The notes: generated by a model from the letters alone, not told the origin. Shown: positions 1 through 6,944, numbered from the stretch's first letter. The stretch is DNA of 10,510 nucleotides from Nocardioidaceae bacterium (GCA_013696015.1 JACCZI010000114.1:1-10510); one strand, 5' to 3'. Made by a program: numbers and translations.

Positions 1-1140
1 GAGGTGCTGTCCGCAGCCGCGGACGCCGCCCGCTCGGCGTTGGCCCGCACGCCACAGCAGCTGGCGGCGCTCCGGCGTGCCGGCGTCGTCGATGCCGGTG
101 GTCGAGGGCTGTGCGTCCTGCTCGACACGACGGTCCGGGTCCTGACCGGCCGGTGGCAGGAGCGCGTCCGAGAGCCGCTCCTGGGGTCGCACAGCATCCC
201 GCAGCCGTTGCTCGAGCCCGGTGGTGATGTCGGTGGCCCAGCGTACGAGGTGATGTACCTGCTGGATGCTCACGACGACGCCGTGCCAGCCCTGCGGCAG
301 CGGCTCGCCGAGCTGGGCGACTCGCTGGTCGTCGTCGGTGGCGACGGCCTGTGGAACGTCCACGTCCACGCCGACAACGTGGGGGCCGCCCTCGAGGCGG
401 GCGTGGCCGCCGGACGCCCCCACAGCATCAGGGTCACCCACTTCGACGTCTCCCGTTCGCCGACCGGTCAGGCTTCCCGGGCAGGCCGGGGCGTCGTCGT
501 GTCGGCGGCCGGCGCCGGGCTGCACAAGCTGTTCGGCGCAGCTGGGGCGCAGGTCGTGTCCGGCGGTCAGCGACGGTCCGCCACGGCCGACTTCCTCGAC
601 GCGATCCGGGCCACCGGAGCAGCCGAGGTCGTGGTGCTGCCCAACGACGCGGATGCGATCCCGGTTGCCGAGGCCGCCGCGCAGCAGGCCCGCGGCGACG
701 GTGTCCGAGTGGCGGTCATCCCCACCCGCGTGCAGGTGCAGGGCCTGGCGGCACTGGCGGTGCACGAGCCTGGGCGCGGGTTCGACGACGATGTTGTCGC
801 CATGACCACAGCGGCGGGTCAGACCCGTCACGGGGCGATCACCCGGGCGGACCGGGACGCGATGACCTCGGCCGGGCCCTGCCGGGCCGGTGACGTGCTC
901 GGTGTCCTGCACGGCGACTTCGCCCTGGTCGGCGACGACCTCGCGGAGGTCGCCGTGCAGGTTGCCCTTCGGCTGCTCGACGGCGGTGGTGAGCTGCTCA
1001 CCCTCGTGACCGGGGAGGGCGCACCGTACGACCTCGCTGACGGCGTTGCCGAGGCGGTCCAGCGGGCCCGTCCTGGGATCGACACCGTGGTCTATGGCGG
1101 CGGTCAGTCGCGGTATCCGCTGCTCGTCGCGGTCGAGTAG
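1..1140 (+). CDS. DAK2-domain / FakA-like kinase family protein, C-terminal part (5' end outside window)
   Basis: The reading frame is open from the first base, so the gene begins upstream; 379 codons are visible. The first ~45 residues are the end of a DAK2 (dihydroxyacetone kinase L-type) domain, with the typical LRRAGVVDAGGRGLCVLLD stretch. A middle region follows (about residues 80-150, VMYLLDA through VGGDGLWNVHVH), like that of the YloV/FakA family, where it sits between kinase and C-terminal domains. The C-terminal third ends in YGGGQSRYPLLVAVE, close to the YGGQPxYPLL ending usual in actinobacterial members. FakA proteins phosphorylate fatty acids held by a FakB (DegV) partner; whether this actinobacterial branch does the same is not settled, so the substrate is inferred at best. 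No FakB is visible here. The stop lies 9 bases before recG, so the two are probably co-transcribed. Family assignment is firm, precise function is not. Confidence 0.88.
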   Translation, partial: EVLSAAADAARSALARTPQQLAALRRAGVVDAGGRGLCVLLDTTVRVLTGRWQERVREPLLGSHSIPQPLLEPGGDVGGPAYEVMYLLDAHDDAVPALRQRLAELGDSLVVVGGDGLWNVHVHADNVGAALEAGVAAGRPHSIRVTHFDVSRSPTGQASRAGRGVVVSAAGAGLHKLFGAAGAQVVSGGQRRSATADFLDAIRATGAAEVVVLPNDADAIPVAEAAAQQARGDGVRVAVIPTRVQVQGLAALAVHEPGRGFDDDVVAMTTAAGQTRHGAITRADRDAMTSAGPCRAGDVLGVLHGDFALVGDDLAEVAVQVALRLLDGGGELLTLVTGEGAPYDLADGVAEAVQRARPGIDTVVYGGGQSRYPLLVAVE

Positions 1141-1149
1141 GGCTTTGCG

Positions 1150-3339
1150 GTGCCGACGCCTGGTCTGGGATCCAGACTCGACGCTGTGGTCGGAGCCAAG
1201 TCCGCGCGGCTGCTCGAGAGTCACCTGGGACTCGTGTCGGTCGAGGACCTGCTGCGCCATTACCCCCGCCGCTATGCCACTCGCGGTGAGCTGACCGACC
1301 TGTCCCAGCTGCGGCTCCACGAGCACGTGACGGTGATGGCCGAGGTGATCACGACGAGCCTGCACGACTACCCCGACCGCAAGCAGCCCGGACGAGTCCT
1401 CAAGCGGGCCGACATCGTCATCAGCGACGGCACCGGCCGGCTGCTGCTGACCTTCTTCCGCCAGCCTTACCTGCTCAAGACTCTGCGCCCTGGCGTGGTG
1501 GCCATGTTCGCCGGCCAGGTCGGTGAGTTCCGTGGTACGCGTCAGCTGCTGCATCCTGACTACGAGATCGTGGACGCCGAGCCGACCGAGGACGTCGAGA
1601 CCTCGTCCCGGATGCGACGACCGCTGATCCCGGTGTACCCGGCCACGGCCAAGACGTCCTCCTGGCGGATCGCGAAGTGCGTCGAGCTGGCGCTGGACAG
1701 CCTCGACGCGATCGACGACCCGGTGCCCGACGATCTGCTCGACTCCCGGCGCCTACTGGGTCTGGCCGCGGCGCTGGAGAAGATCCACCGTCCGGTCACG
1801 CGCACAGATATCGAGGCGTCGCAGCGCCGACTGCGTTTCGAGGAGGCGTTCGTGCTGCAGACGGTGCTGGCACTCGGGCGCCAGCGGATGGAGCACCTGC
1901 CCGCGCGGCCGCGTCCCCCGACCGAGCAGGGACTGCGCCGGCAGTTCGACGACCGGTTGCCGTTCGCGCTCACGCACGGGCAGCTCGACGTCGCAGAGAC
2001 GATCAGCACCGACCTCACCCGGGCCCATCCGATGCACCGGCTACTGCAAGGTGAGGTCGGGTCAGGCAAGACTGTCGTCGCAGTGCGGGCCATGCTCCAG
2101 GTGGTCGACGCCGGAGGGCAGGCAGCGCTGTTGGCGCCCACGGAGGTGCTCTCTCAACAACACCACCGCTCGATCACCACGATGCTGGGGGACCTCGCGC
2201 TTGGTGGCATGTTGGGTGGCGCGCACGGCGGCACCCGGGTCCGGCTACTCACCGGGTCGATGGGGGCGGCCGCCCGCCGGGAGGCGCTGCTCGACGCCGC
2301 CTCCGGTGCCGCGGGGATCGTCGTCGGGACCCATGCCCTGCTGGAGGAGCGGGTGCAGTTCGCCGACCTGGGTCTCGTCGTCGTCGACGAGCAGCACCGC
2401 TTCGGCGTCGAACAACGTGCCGCGCTGACGGCCAAGGCGGGCGAGACGCGTCCTCATGTGCTCGTCATGACGGCCACCCCGATCCCGCGGACCGTGGCGA
2501 TGACCGTGTTCGGCGACCTCGAGACATCGACGCTCCGGGAGCTGCCGAGCGGGCGCCAACAGATCCAGACGACCGTCGTGCCCGAGGCGGAACGTCCGGC
2601 GTGGCTGGATCGCAGCTGGCAGCGGATGGCGGAGGAGGCGGAGCGGGGCCGGCAGGCGTACGTCGTCTGCTCGCGTATCGGCGACGGTGACGACGCGCCT
2701 GACGACGACGACCCGCTGACGGCTCGTCGGACCTATGCCGCCAGCGAGCTGTACGACACGTTGGCTTCAGGGCCGCTGCGGAACGTGCGGATTGCGCTGT
2801 TGCACGGCCGGCTGGCGCCGGACGTCAAGGATGACGTGATGACCCGCTTCGCCACAGGCCTGGTGGATGTCCTGGTCGCGACGACGGTGATCGAGGTCGG
2901 GGTGGACGTCCCCAACGCCTCGGTCATGGTGGTGATGGACGCCGAACGCTTCGGCCTCTCACAGCTGCACCAGCTGCGCGGCCGGGTCGGCCGCGGCACG
3001 GTGCCCGGACTGTGCCTGTTGGTCACCTCGGCGCCCGAGGGCAGCCCCGCGCGCGAGCGGCTCGCCGCCGTCGCAGGCACCACGGACGGCTTCGCTCTCT
3101 CCCAGCTCGACCTGCAGCTGCGCCGCGAGGGTGACGTCCTGGGCGCCAGTCAGTCGGGACGGCGCTCGAGCCTGCGGCTGTTGTCGGTGATCGAGCACGA
3201 GGACGTCATTGCCGATGCCCGGGACGCGGCTACGGCGACCATCGCCGTGGACCCCGACCTCAGTTCGTACCCGTCCCTGGCTGCGGTGATAGCCGATCTG
3301 GAGGACTCAGCTCGCGCGGAATACCTGGAGAAGACCTGA
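1150..3339 (+). CDS. recG: ATP-dependent DNA helicase RecG
   Basis: A 729-residue superfamily 2 helicase that rescues stalled replication forks and branch-migrates Holliday junctions. The N-terminal ~150 residues form the wedge/OB-fold region (e.g. VTVMAEVITT, GRLLLTFFRQPYLLK) that splits the DNA strands at a fork. The helicase core shows motif I GEVGSGKT at 301-308, motif II DEQH at 413-416 (RecG has DEQH where many helicases have DEAH), motif III region MTATPIPRT from 440, and motif VI QLHQLRGRVGRG at 605-616. All key residues are present and the length is normal for actinobacterial RecG. The GTG start puts the protein 9 bases after the DAK2-family stop and gives a normal N-terminus leading into SVEDLLRHYPRRY. 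No good Shine-Dalgarno is visible, which fits translation coupled to the upstream gene. Identification is near certain. Confidence 0.97.
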   Translation: MPTPGLGSRLDAVVGAKSARLLESHLGLVSVEDLLRHYPRRYATRGELTDLSQLRLHEHVTVMAEVITTSLHDYPDRKQPGRVLKRADIVISDGTGRLLLTFFRQPYLLKTLRPGVVAMFAGQVGEFRGTRQLLHPDYEIVDAEPTEDVETSSRMRRPLIPVYPATAKTSSWRIAKCVELALDSLDAIDDPVPDDLLDSRRLLGLAAALEKIHRPVTRTDIEASQRRLRFEEAFVLQTVLALGRQRMEHLPARPRPPTEQGLRRQFDDRLPFALTHGQLDVAETISTDLTRAHPMHRLLQGEVGSGKTVVAVRAMLQVVDAGGQAALLAPTEVLSQQHHRSITTMLGDLALGGMLGGAHGGTRVRLLTGSMGAAARREALLDAASGAAGIVVGTHALLEERVQFADLGLVVVDEQHRFGVEQRAALTAKAGETRPHVLVMTATPIPRTVAMTVFGDLETSTLRELPSGRQQIQTTVVPEAERPAWLDRSWQRMAEEAERGRQAYVVCSRIGDGDDAPDDDDPLTARRTYAASELYDTLASGPLRNVRIALLHGRLAPDVKDDVMTRFATGLVDVLVATTVIEVGVDVPNASVMVVMDAERFGLSQLHQLRGRVGRGTVPGLCLLVTSAPEGSPARERLAAVAGTTDGFALSQLDLQLRREGDVLGASQSGRRSSLRLLSVIEHEDVIADARDAATATIAVDPDLSSYPSLAAVIADLEDSARAEYLEKT

Positions 3340-3348
3340 GCAAGCGAA

Positions 3349-3368
3349 GCCGGACCTCTATGTTCGGC
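3349..3368 (+). terminator. weak hairpin between recG and the secreted-protein gene
   Basis: Arms GCCGGA (3349-3354) and TTCGGC (3363-3368) can pair over 6 bp with one G-U, around an 8-base loop. It begins 10 bases after the recG stop and has no T-run. It also sits where the ribosome site of the next gene (ATG at 3371) should be, so it could affect that gene's translation instead. Weak evidence either way. Confidence 0.25.
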
Positions 3369-3370
3369 GC

Positions 3371-3919
3371 ATGAGGAAATGGACGAGCGTACTGGCCGCA
3401 GTCAGCGTGGCGGTGGCACCACTTGCCGTCGCCTCGCCAGCGACAGCTCGGTCGATCGGTGTCGCGGACGAGACAGGCGACACTTTGGACGCCGGGTTGG
3501 ACATCACCTATGTCACCTTCCGCAACCGCGACCGTGTCATTCAGGCCAGCTTGAATTTCCATCGTGACCGCCGAGGCACGGTCATCGTGTTCGCCGAGGC
3601 TCGAAATGGCCCAGGGGTGAGGATCGTCATCCAGCACCCAAGTAAGGGCGCAGACGAGACGTTCGTGATCAACGCTCGCGGCAAAGAGGTGTCTTGTCGC
3701 GGCGGCGCTGACGGTCCTGGTGTATCGAGTGTGTGGGACCGGCAAACGTCGACGGTCACACTTCGAATGCCTTCTAGGTGCATGGCCGGGGGCAACTACG
3801 GAGCGGTTCGCTTCTCAGCGCTCATCGAAGGCTTCCGCAGCCAAAGCAGCGATGTGGACTATGCGCCGGAGAAACCCAACGGAGACCTCGCCTTCACAGA
3901 CTTCATCTCGCGCGGCTAG
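3371..3919 (+). CDS. small secreted protein of unknown function (signal peptide, two cysteines)
   Basis: A 182-residue protein that I cannot assign to a named family. Residues 1-26 are a standard Sec signal peptide: MRKW, then a hydrophobic stretch, ending SPATA with an AxA-type cleavage site at about 26/27. The mature part is polar and looks beta-rich. It begins with D-x-TGD, then DITYVTFRN and FHRDRRG, and has two cysteines (109 and 137) that could form one disulfide. This layout resembles hypothetical secreted proteins I associate with Nocardioides relatives; that is recollection, not a search. No transmembrane helix follows the signal, so the product is probably released or loosely wall-bound. 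No clear Shine-Dalgarno precedes the ATG and no in-frame start exists upstream after recG. A hand count gives about 62% GC, below the neighbours, with more A/T-ending codons (ttg, act, aca, cga). That and its position inside a conserved gene pair suggest a later arrival. Confidence 0.75.
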   Translation: MRKWTSVLAAVSVAVAPLAVASPATARSIGVADETGDTLDAGLDITYVTFRNRDRVIQASLNFHRDRRGTVIVFAEARNGPGVRIVIQHPSKGADETFVINARGKEVSCRGGADGPGVSSVWDRQTSTVTLRMPSRCMAGGNYGAVRFSALIEGFRSQSSDVDYAPEKPNGDLAFTDFISRG

Positions 3920-3955
3920 CGCGAATCTGAGCTGTCAGCTCAACGACAGTTCGCG
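3920..3955. terminator. branched inverted repeat, possible bidirectional terminator
   Basis: Outer arms CGCGAA (3920-3925) and TTCGCG (3950-3955) are perfect complements. CTG (3927-3929) and CAG (3947-3949) can extend the stem past a one-base bulge. Inside is a second palindrome, TGAGCTG-T-CAGCTCA (3928-3942), that competes with that extension. The element starts right after the secreted-gene stop and covers the stop of the minus-strand DUF305 remnant, so it lies at a convergent junction. There is no T-tract on either strand, which is common for actinobacterial terminators but leaves the call unproven. Confidence 0.45.
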
Positions 3956-4113
3956 TCGTAGCCCCAGGAGCGTTGCCACTGCTGCACCGTGGCCATCTTG
4001 GCTTGGGCGCTGATGATGGATTGCGCGAGCTGTTTGATCTCGTCGTGCCGGGCCTGGCTCGCAGCTTGCTCGGCCATGTCGATGGCCATCGGCGGCACAG
4101 CCGGTGAGGCAAT
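3940..4113 (-). pseudogene. C-terminal remnant of a DUF305-family gene
   Basis: Read on the minus strand, codons from the ATG at 4089 down to the TGA at 3940-3942 give 49 residues starting MAIDMAEQA, with LAQSIISAQ in the middle and ending QQWQRSWGYDANCR. This matches the end of DUF305 proteins: the AIxMAExA helix, the (L)AxxIIxAQ helix and the closing QW..xWG. DUF305 proteins are exported, His/Met-rich four-helix proteins, usually well over 100 residues. Here the signal peptide and first half are missing, and the histidine pair that normally precedes AIDMA is gone from this frame. The frame stays open to a stop at 4174-4176. In another frame, codons at 4101-4109 read P-H-R, possibly what remains of the lost P-H-H motif after an indel; that step is speculative. 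At most this is a dead fragment, though a 49-residue peptide could in principle still be made. Confidence 0.6.
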
Positions 4114-4201
4114 GAGTGTGGCGCTGACGGCCAGCGCGTCTAGGTTCGAGTTGTCGGAGCGCAGTCTGCCGGGTCAACAACGGCCGGTACGGTCAGAAGC
4201 C
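4114..4201. other. rest of the recG-rsmD gap, no clear gene
   Basis: The protein-free interval between the secreted gene and rsmD is 282 bases (3920-4201). It holds the terminator-like repeat and DUF305 remnant listed separately; this last part shows nothing firm. TAGGTT at 4141-4146 fits the actinobacterial TANNNT form of a -10 box and could serve rsmD, but I see no convincing -35 at the right distance. The rsmD frame is open leftward to 3989, but that stretch has no RsmD-like content. Confidence 0.3.
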
Positions 4202-4771
4202 GTGACGCGCATCGTTGCCGGCTCGGTCGGGGGTCGACGCATCCGGACACCGCGCGGTGCTGCCACCCGGCCGACCAGCGAGCGGGTCCGCGAGGCACTG
4301 TTCTCGACGCTGGAGTCGCTGCTCGGCTCGCTGGAGGGTGTGCGCTTCCTCGACCTGTTCGCCGGTTCGGGTGCCGTGGGCCTGGAGGCAGTGTCCCGCG
4401 GCGCATCGCAGGCGGTGTTGGTCGAGCAGGACCGCCCCACCGCCGCGCTGATCACTCGCAATGCTCACGACCTGGGCCTTCACACCGTCACAGTGGTCCC
4501 GTACCGGGTGGACCACTATCTGCGGACGGCACCGGTCGATGCGTTCGACGTCGTCTTCTGCGACCCTCCGTACGCCCTGCCGGGCGCGGAGCTCCACGGC
4601 GTGGTGGACGTCGTGGTCACGCGGCGCTGGCTCGCAGCGGGGGCGGTCGTCGCGCTCGAACGTTCCCGGCACGACACGGAGCCCATGGCCTGGGAGGGCC
4701 TGCACGAGGTCCGGCAGCGTCGCTACGGCGACACGGTGCTTTGGTACGGTCGCGCCAGCGTGAACGACTGA
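4202..4771 (+). CDS. rsmD: 16S rRNA (guanine(966)-N(2))-methyltransferase RsmD
   Basis: A 189-residue class I SAM-dependent methyltransferase of the RsmD family, which methylates G966 of 16S rRNA in the small ribosomal subunit. The N-terminus TRIVAGSVGGRRI with TRPTSERVREALFSTLE (22-38) is the RsmD signature. SAM-binding motif I is LDLFAGSGAVGLEA at 50-63, the acidic residue after the next strand is in VEQD (74-77), and the catalytic motif is DPPY at 121-124. Length is typical. The frame continues upstream to 3989, but the GTG at 4202 is chosen because family members begin at (M)TRIxAG and the upstream residues look unlike RsmD. No strong ribosome site is visible (AGAAG at 4195-4199 is too close). 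coaD follows after 49 bases, a pairing common across bacteria. Confidence 0.93.
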   Translation: MTRIVAGSVGGRRIRTPRGAATRPTSERVREALFSTLESLLGSLEGVRFLDLFAGSGAVGLEAVSRGASQAVLVEQDRPTAALITRNAHDLGLHTVTVVPYRVDHYLRTAPVDAFDVVFCDPPYALPGAELHGVVDVVVTRRWLAAGAVVALERSRHDTEPMAWEGLHEVRQRRYGDTVLWYGRASVND

Positions 4772-4820
4772 GCCCGCCTCGCCCGATCCTCGCCCGCTGC
4801 CTCACTCCAGGAGCCGCTCG

Positions 4821-5351
4821 GTGCCCACCGCTGTCTGTCCCGGCTCCTTCGATCCGGTCACCAACGGCCACCTCGACGTGATCGCGCGGGCCACCGGCAT
4901 GTTCGACGCCGTCACCGTCGCCGTGCTGGTCAACCCGGCCAAGAGCAGCCTGTTCAGCCTCAGCGAGCGTATGGAGATGCTCCGAGGCGGCGTGGCCGGG
5001 CTGCGCGATGTCAGCGTCGAGAGCTTCGAGGGGCTGCTCGTCGACTTCTGCGCCGAGCGCGGCATCGCGGCCATCGTCAAGGGTGTGCGGGCGATGACCG
5101 ATGTCGACTACGAGCTGCAGATGGCCCAGATGAACCGCCGTCTGACGGGTATCGAGACCGTGTTCGTGCCCGCATCACCGGCGTACTCCTTCCTCGCCTC
5201 CAGCCTGCTGAAGGAGGTCGCCGCGTACGGCGGCGACATCACCGGCCTGGTCCCCGACGAGGTGCTGCCACTGGTGACCAGCCGGCTCGCGGAGCGCGAG
5301 GCGGCCGCGGGTCAGTCCGAAGAGAGCCGGCCGGCCCCGCCAGAACGCTGA
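4821..5351 (+). CDS. coaD: phosphopantetheine adenylyltransferase
   Basis: A 176-residue cytoplasmic enzyme that transfers AMP from ATP to 4'-phosphopantetheine, giving dephospho-CoA in the penultimate step of coenzyme A synthesis. It opens with AVCPGSFDPVTNGHLD; TNGH at 14-17 is the nucleotidyltransferase (T/H)xGH motif and follows the substrate-binding GSFDP. VKGVRAMTDVDYE (from 86) is the family's RG(L/V)R region, and YSFLASSLLKEVA (from 122) is the C-terminal SSxxKE motif. Most members have SSS before LVKEVA; here it is ASS. The last ~18 residues are a Pro/Glu/Ser-rich tail that looks disordered. The GTG start has AGGAG at 4809-4813, seven bases upstream, a good ribosome site. Confidence 0.95.
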   Translation: MPTAVCPGSFDPVTNGHLDVIARATGMFDAVTVAVLVNPAKSSLFSLSERMEMLRGGVAGLRDVSVESFEGLLVDFCAERGIAAIVKGVRAMTDVDYELQMAQMNRRLTGIETVFVPASPAYSFLASSLLKEVAAYGGDITGLVPDEVLPLVTSRLAEREAAAGQSEESRPAPPER

Positions 5352-5367
5352 TCACCCCCCGCGGCGA

Positions 5368-5397
5368 TTCGTTTCCGCCGGCGCGAGACGATATCGT
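5368..5397 (+). promoter_or_regulatory. candidate promoter for the DUF177-rpmF-rnc-mutM run
   Basis: In the 113-143 base gap after coaD, TATCGT (5392-5397) fits the actinobacterial -10 form TANNNT, with a weak -35-like TTCGTT (5368-5373) 18 bases before it. The -10 lies inside a perfect 10-bp palindrome ACGATATCGT (5388-5397), which could be chance or an operator. The gap is the widest inside the rsmD-mutM run, so a promoter is expected about here. Confidence 0.35.
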
Positions 5398-5494
5398 GGC
5401 GTCGGCCTTGTGCGCCGCGGGTGCGGTGCAGGCCGGTTTCTGACCCGACTTCGAGAGTGACGTCCTGACCAGGCTCGACTCCAGAGCGCCGCTC

Positions 5495-6037
5495 GTGCTC
5501 GACACCCGCGAGCTCGGCCGCCGCCCGGGGTCGCAACGTCAGGTGTCTCGGACCGAGTGGGCGCCAACCGGGCTGACCATCGACATGCTGGGCGTCCCCG
5601 AGGACAGCGAGCTGGCGTTGGACCTGCGGCTCGAGGCCGTGATGGAGGGGGTGCTCGTCACGGGTACCGTGCGAGTCCAGGTGGAGGGCCAATGCGTGCG
5701 CTGTCTCGGAGGTCTCGATGACTCGCTTGTCGTCGACCTGCTGGAGTTGTACGCCTACGACGACCATGGCGTCGAGGACGACGACGTCAGCCAGCTCGAG
5801 GGCGACCTGATCGACCTGCAACCGGCGGTCCGGGACGCGGTGGTTCTGGCGCTGCCGTTCAACCCGACCTGCCGGCCGGACTGCCCCGGGTTGTGCCCGT
5901 CCTGCGGTGCGCGGCTGGCCGACGACCCGGGTCACACGCACGCCGAGGAGGTTGACCCGCGGTGGGTCGTACTGCACCAGATGGTGGCCGAGGCGGACCA
6001 AGGAAAACCGGCTCACCCCGGTCCGGAGAAGGAGTAG
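5495..6037 (+). CDS. yceD: DUF177 (YceD) family protein, 23S rRNA-associated
   Basis: A 180-residue DUF177 protein. Family members are encoded just before rpmF across bacteria and have been linked to 23S rRNA accumulation; the molecular role is not established. Visible features are the N-terminal DTRELGRRPGS block, the C-V-R-C pair (C67, C70), the acidic stretch YAYDDHGVEDDD, D-L-I-DL, and a cysteine knuckle with C126, C130, C134 and C137 (C-x3-C-x3-C-x2-C) that probably binds zinc. GTG 5495 is the first standard start in the frame, but it cuts into the conserved N-terminal block. A CTG at 5465 would add ten residues (LTRLDSRAPL), has the purine run GAGAG at 5453-5457 at a suitable distance, and agrees better with homologues as I recall them. 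The frame is closed by a stop at 5441. The stop codon at 6035-6037 lies between the rpmF ribosome site and its start. Confidence 0.9.
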   Translation: MLDTRELGRRPGSQRQVSRTEWAPTGLTIDMLGVPEDSELALDLRLEAVMEGVLVTGTVRVQVEGQCVRCLGGLDDSLVVDLLELYAYDDHGVEDDDVSQLEGDLIDLQPAVRDAVVLALPFNPTCRPDCPGLCPSCGARLADDPGHTHAEEVDPRWVVLHQMVAEADQGKPAHPGPEKE

Positions 6038-6040
6038 ATC

Positions 6041-6226
6041 GTGGCAGTTCCGAAACGGCGGGTGTCGCGCAGCAACACGCGGCACCGACGCTCCCAGTGG
6101 AAGGCTGCGCCGGTGCAGCTGGTCACCTGCGCCAACCCGGCCTGTCGGGCCCAGCACCTGCCCCACCGCGCCTGCCCGGAGTGCGGCCAGTACGGCGCAC
6201 GGGGTGAACGTCGACAGGTCCTCTGA
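6041..6226 (+). CDS. rpmF: 50S ribosomal protein L32, zinc-ribbon (C+) form
   Basis: A 61-residue L32 of the large ribosomal subunit. It starts MAVPKRRVSRSNTRHRRSQW, the standard basic N-terminus with the AVPK(R/K) opening. It keeps four zinc ligands, C30 and C35 (CANPAC) then C45 and C48 (CPEC), so it is the zinc-binding form; many actinobacteria also carry a cysteine-free paralogue elsewhere, used when zinc is scarce. The GTG start has a strong ribosome site, AAGGAG at 6029-6034, six bases upstream and overlapping the end of DUF177, as expected for a highly translated gene in a coupled pair. Its last seven codons overlap the proposed rnc start. Confidence 0.96.
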   Translation: MAVPKRRVSRSNTRHRRSQWKAAPVQLVTCANPACRAQHLPHRACPECGQYGARGERRQVL

Positions 6227-6944
6227 CGACCCCGTGTCGCCGCGGAACGAGCTGAGCTCGGCGCTCGGGGTCCCCGATCTCGACCCCGACCTGCTCGAGC
6301 ACGCTTTGACCCATCGCTCGTTCGCCTACGAGAACGGCGGGCTGCCGACGAACGAGCGCCTGGAGTTTCTCGGCGACGCCGTTCTCGGGCTGGTCGTCAC
6401 CGATCGGCTGTACCTGCTGCACGCGACCCTGTCCGAGGGTCGGTTGGCGAAGCTGCGAGCAGCCGTGGTGAACGCCCGCGCCCTCGCCGAGGTGGCTCGC
6501 ACCCTGGACCTGGGTCTGCACCTCCGCCTGGGCCGCGGGGAGGAGACCACCGGAGGCCGGGAGAAGTCCTCCATCCTGTCCGACACGGTCGAGGCTCTGA
6601 TCGGCGCCATCTACCTGCAGTTCGGGTTCCATCGTGCGGCCCAGGTGATCCTGTCGCTCTTCGACCCGTTGATCGCCATGGCCTCCCAGCTCGGCGCCGG
6701 CCTGGACTGGAAGACGAGTCTGCAGGAGCTGGCCGCCGACACCGGCCTCGGTGCGCCCGAGTACCTGATCGCGGGCACCGGTCCGGACCATGAGCGGACA
6801 TTCACCGCCCGCGTCCGCGTTGGGGAGCAGACGTACGGGCACGGGGTCGGCCGCTCGAAGAAGGAGGCCGAGCAGCAGGCTGCGGAAGCCGCGTGGCGGG
6901 AGCTGCAGGCGCTGCACGGCACGATCGACGACTCGCTGGTGTGA
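6204..6944 (+). CDS. rnc: ribonuclease III
   Basis: A 246-residue double-strand-specific endoribonuclease that processes rRNA precursors and structured mRNAs. The RNase III domain carries the signature NERLEFLGDAVL from residue 50, with metal-binding E54 and D58, and the second catalytic pair D127 and E130 in SDTVEALIGA. A linker leads to a double-stranded-RNA-binding domain from about D168 (DWKTSLQEL) to the C-terminus, including GRSKKEAEQQAAEAAW. All catalytic residues are present. Two GTG starts are possible, 6204 and 6234. I chose 6204 because codons between them are G/C-ending in this frame in nine of ten cases, while the rpmF frame over the overlap is A/T-ending in four of seven sense/stop codons; this gives a 23-base overlap with rpmF. 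Neither start has a good Shine-Dalgarno. Starting at 6234 would give 236 residues and lose nothing known to be essential. Confidence 0.94.
   Translation: MNVDRSSDDPVSPRNELSSALGVPDLDPDLLEHALTHRSFAYENGGLPTNERLEFLGDAVLGLVVTDRLYLLHATLSEGRLAKLRAAVVNARALAEVARTLDLGLHLRLGRGEETTGGREKSSILSDTVEALIGAIYLQFGFHRAAQVILSLFDPLIAMASQLGAGLDWKTSLQELAADTGLGAPEYLIAGTGPDHERTFTARVRVGEQTYGHGVGRSKKEAEQQAAEAAWRELQALHGTIDDSLV

Noticed and set aside
3989..4201. 71-residue N-terminal extension of RsmD
   Set aside because: It is the antisense reading of the DUF305 remnant; RsmD proteins begin at the TRIxAG segment.
5362..5380. CGGCG/CGCCG 5-bp hairpin after coaD as a terminator
   Set aside because: Short stem with a nine-base loop and no T-run, and it overlaps the candidate promoter; not above chance in this sequence.
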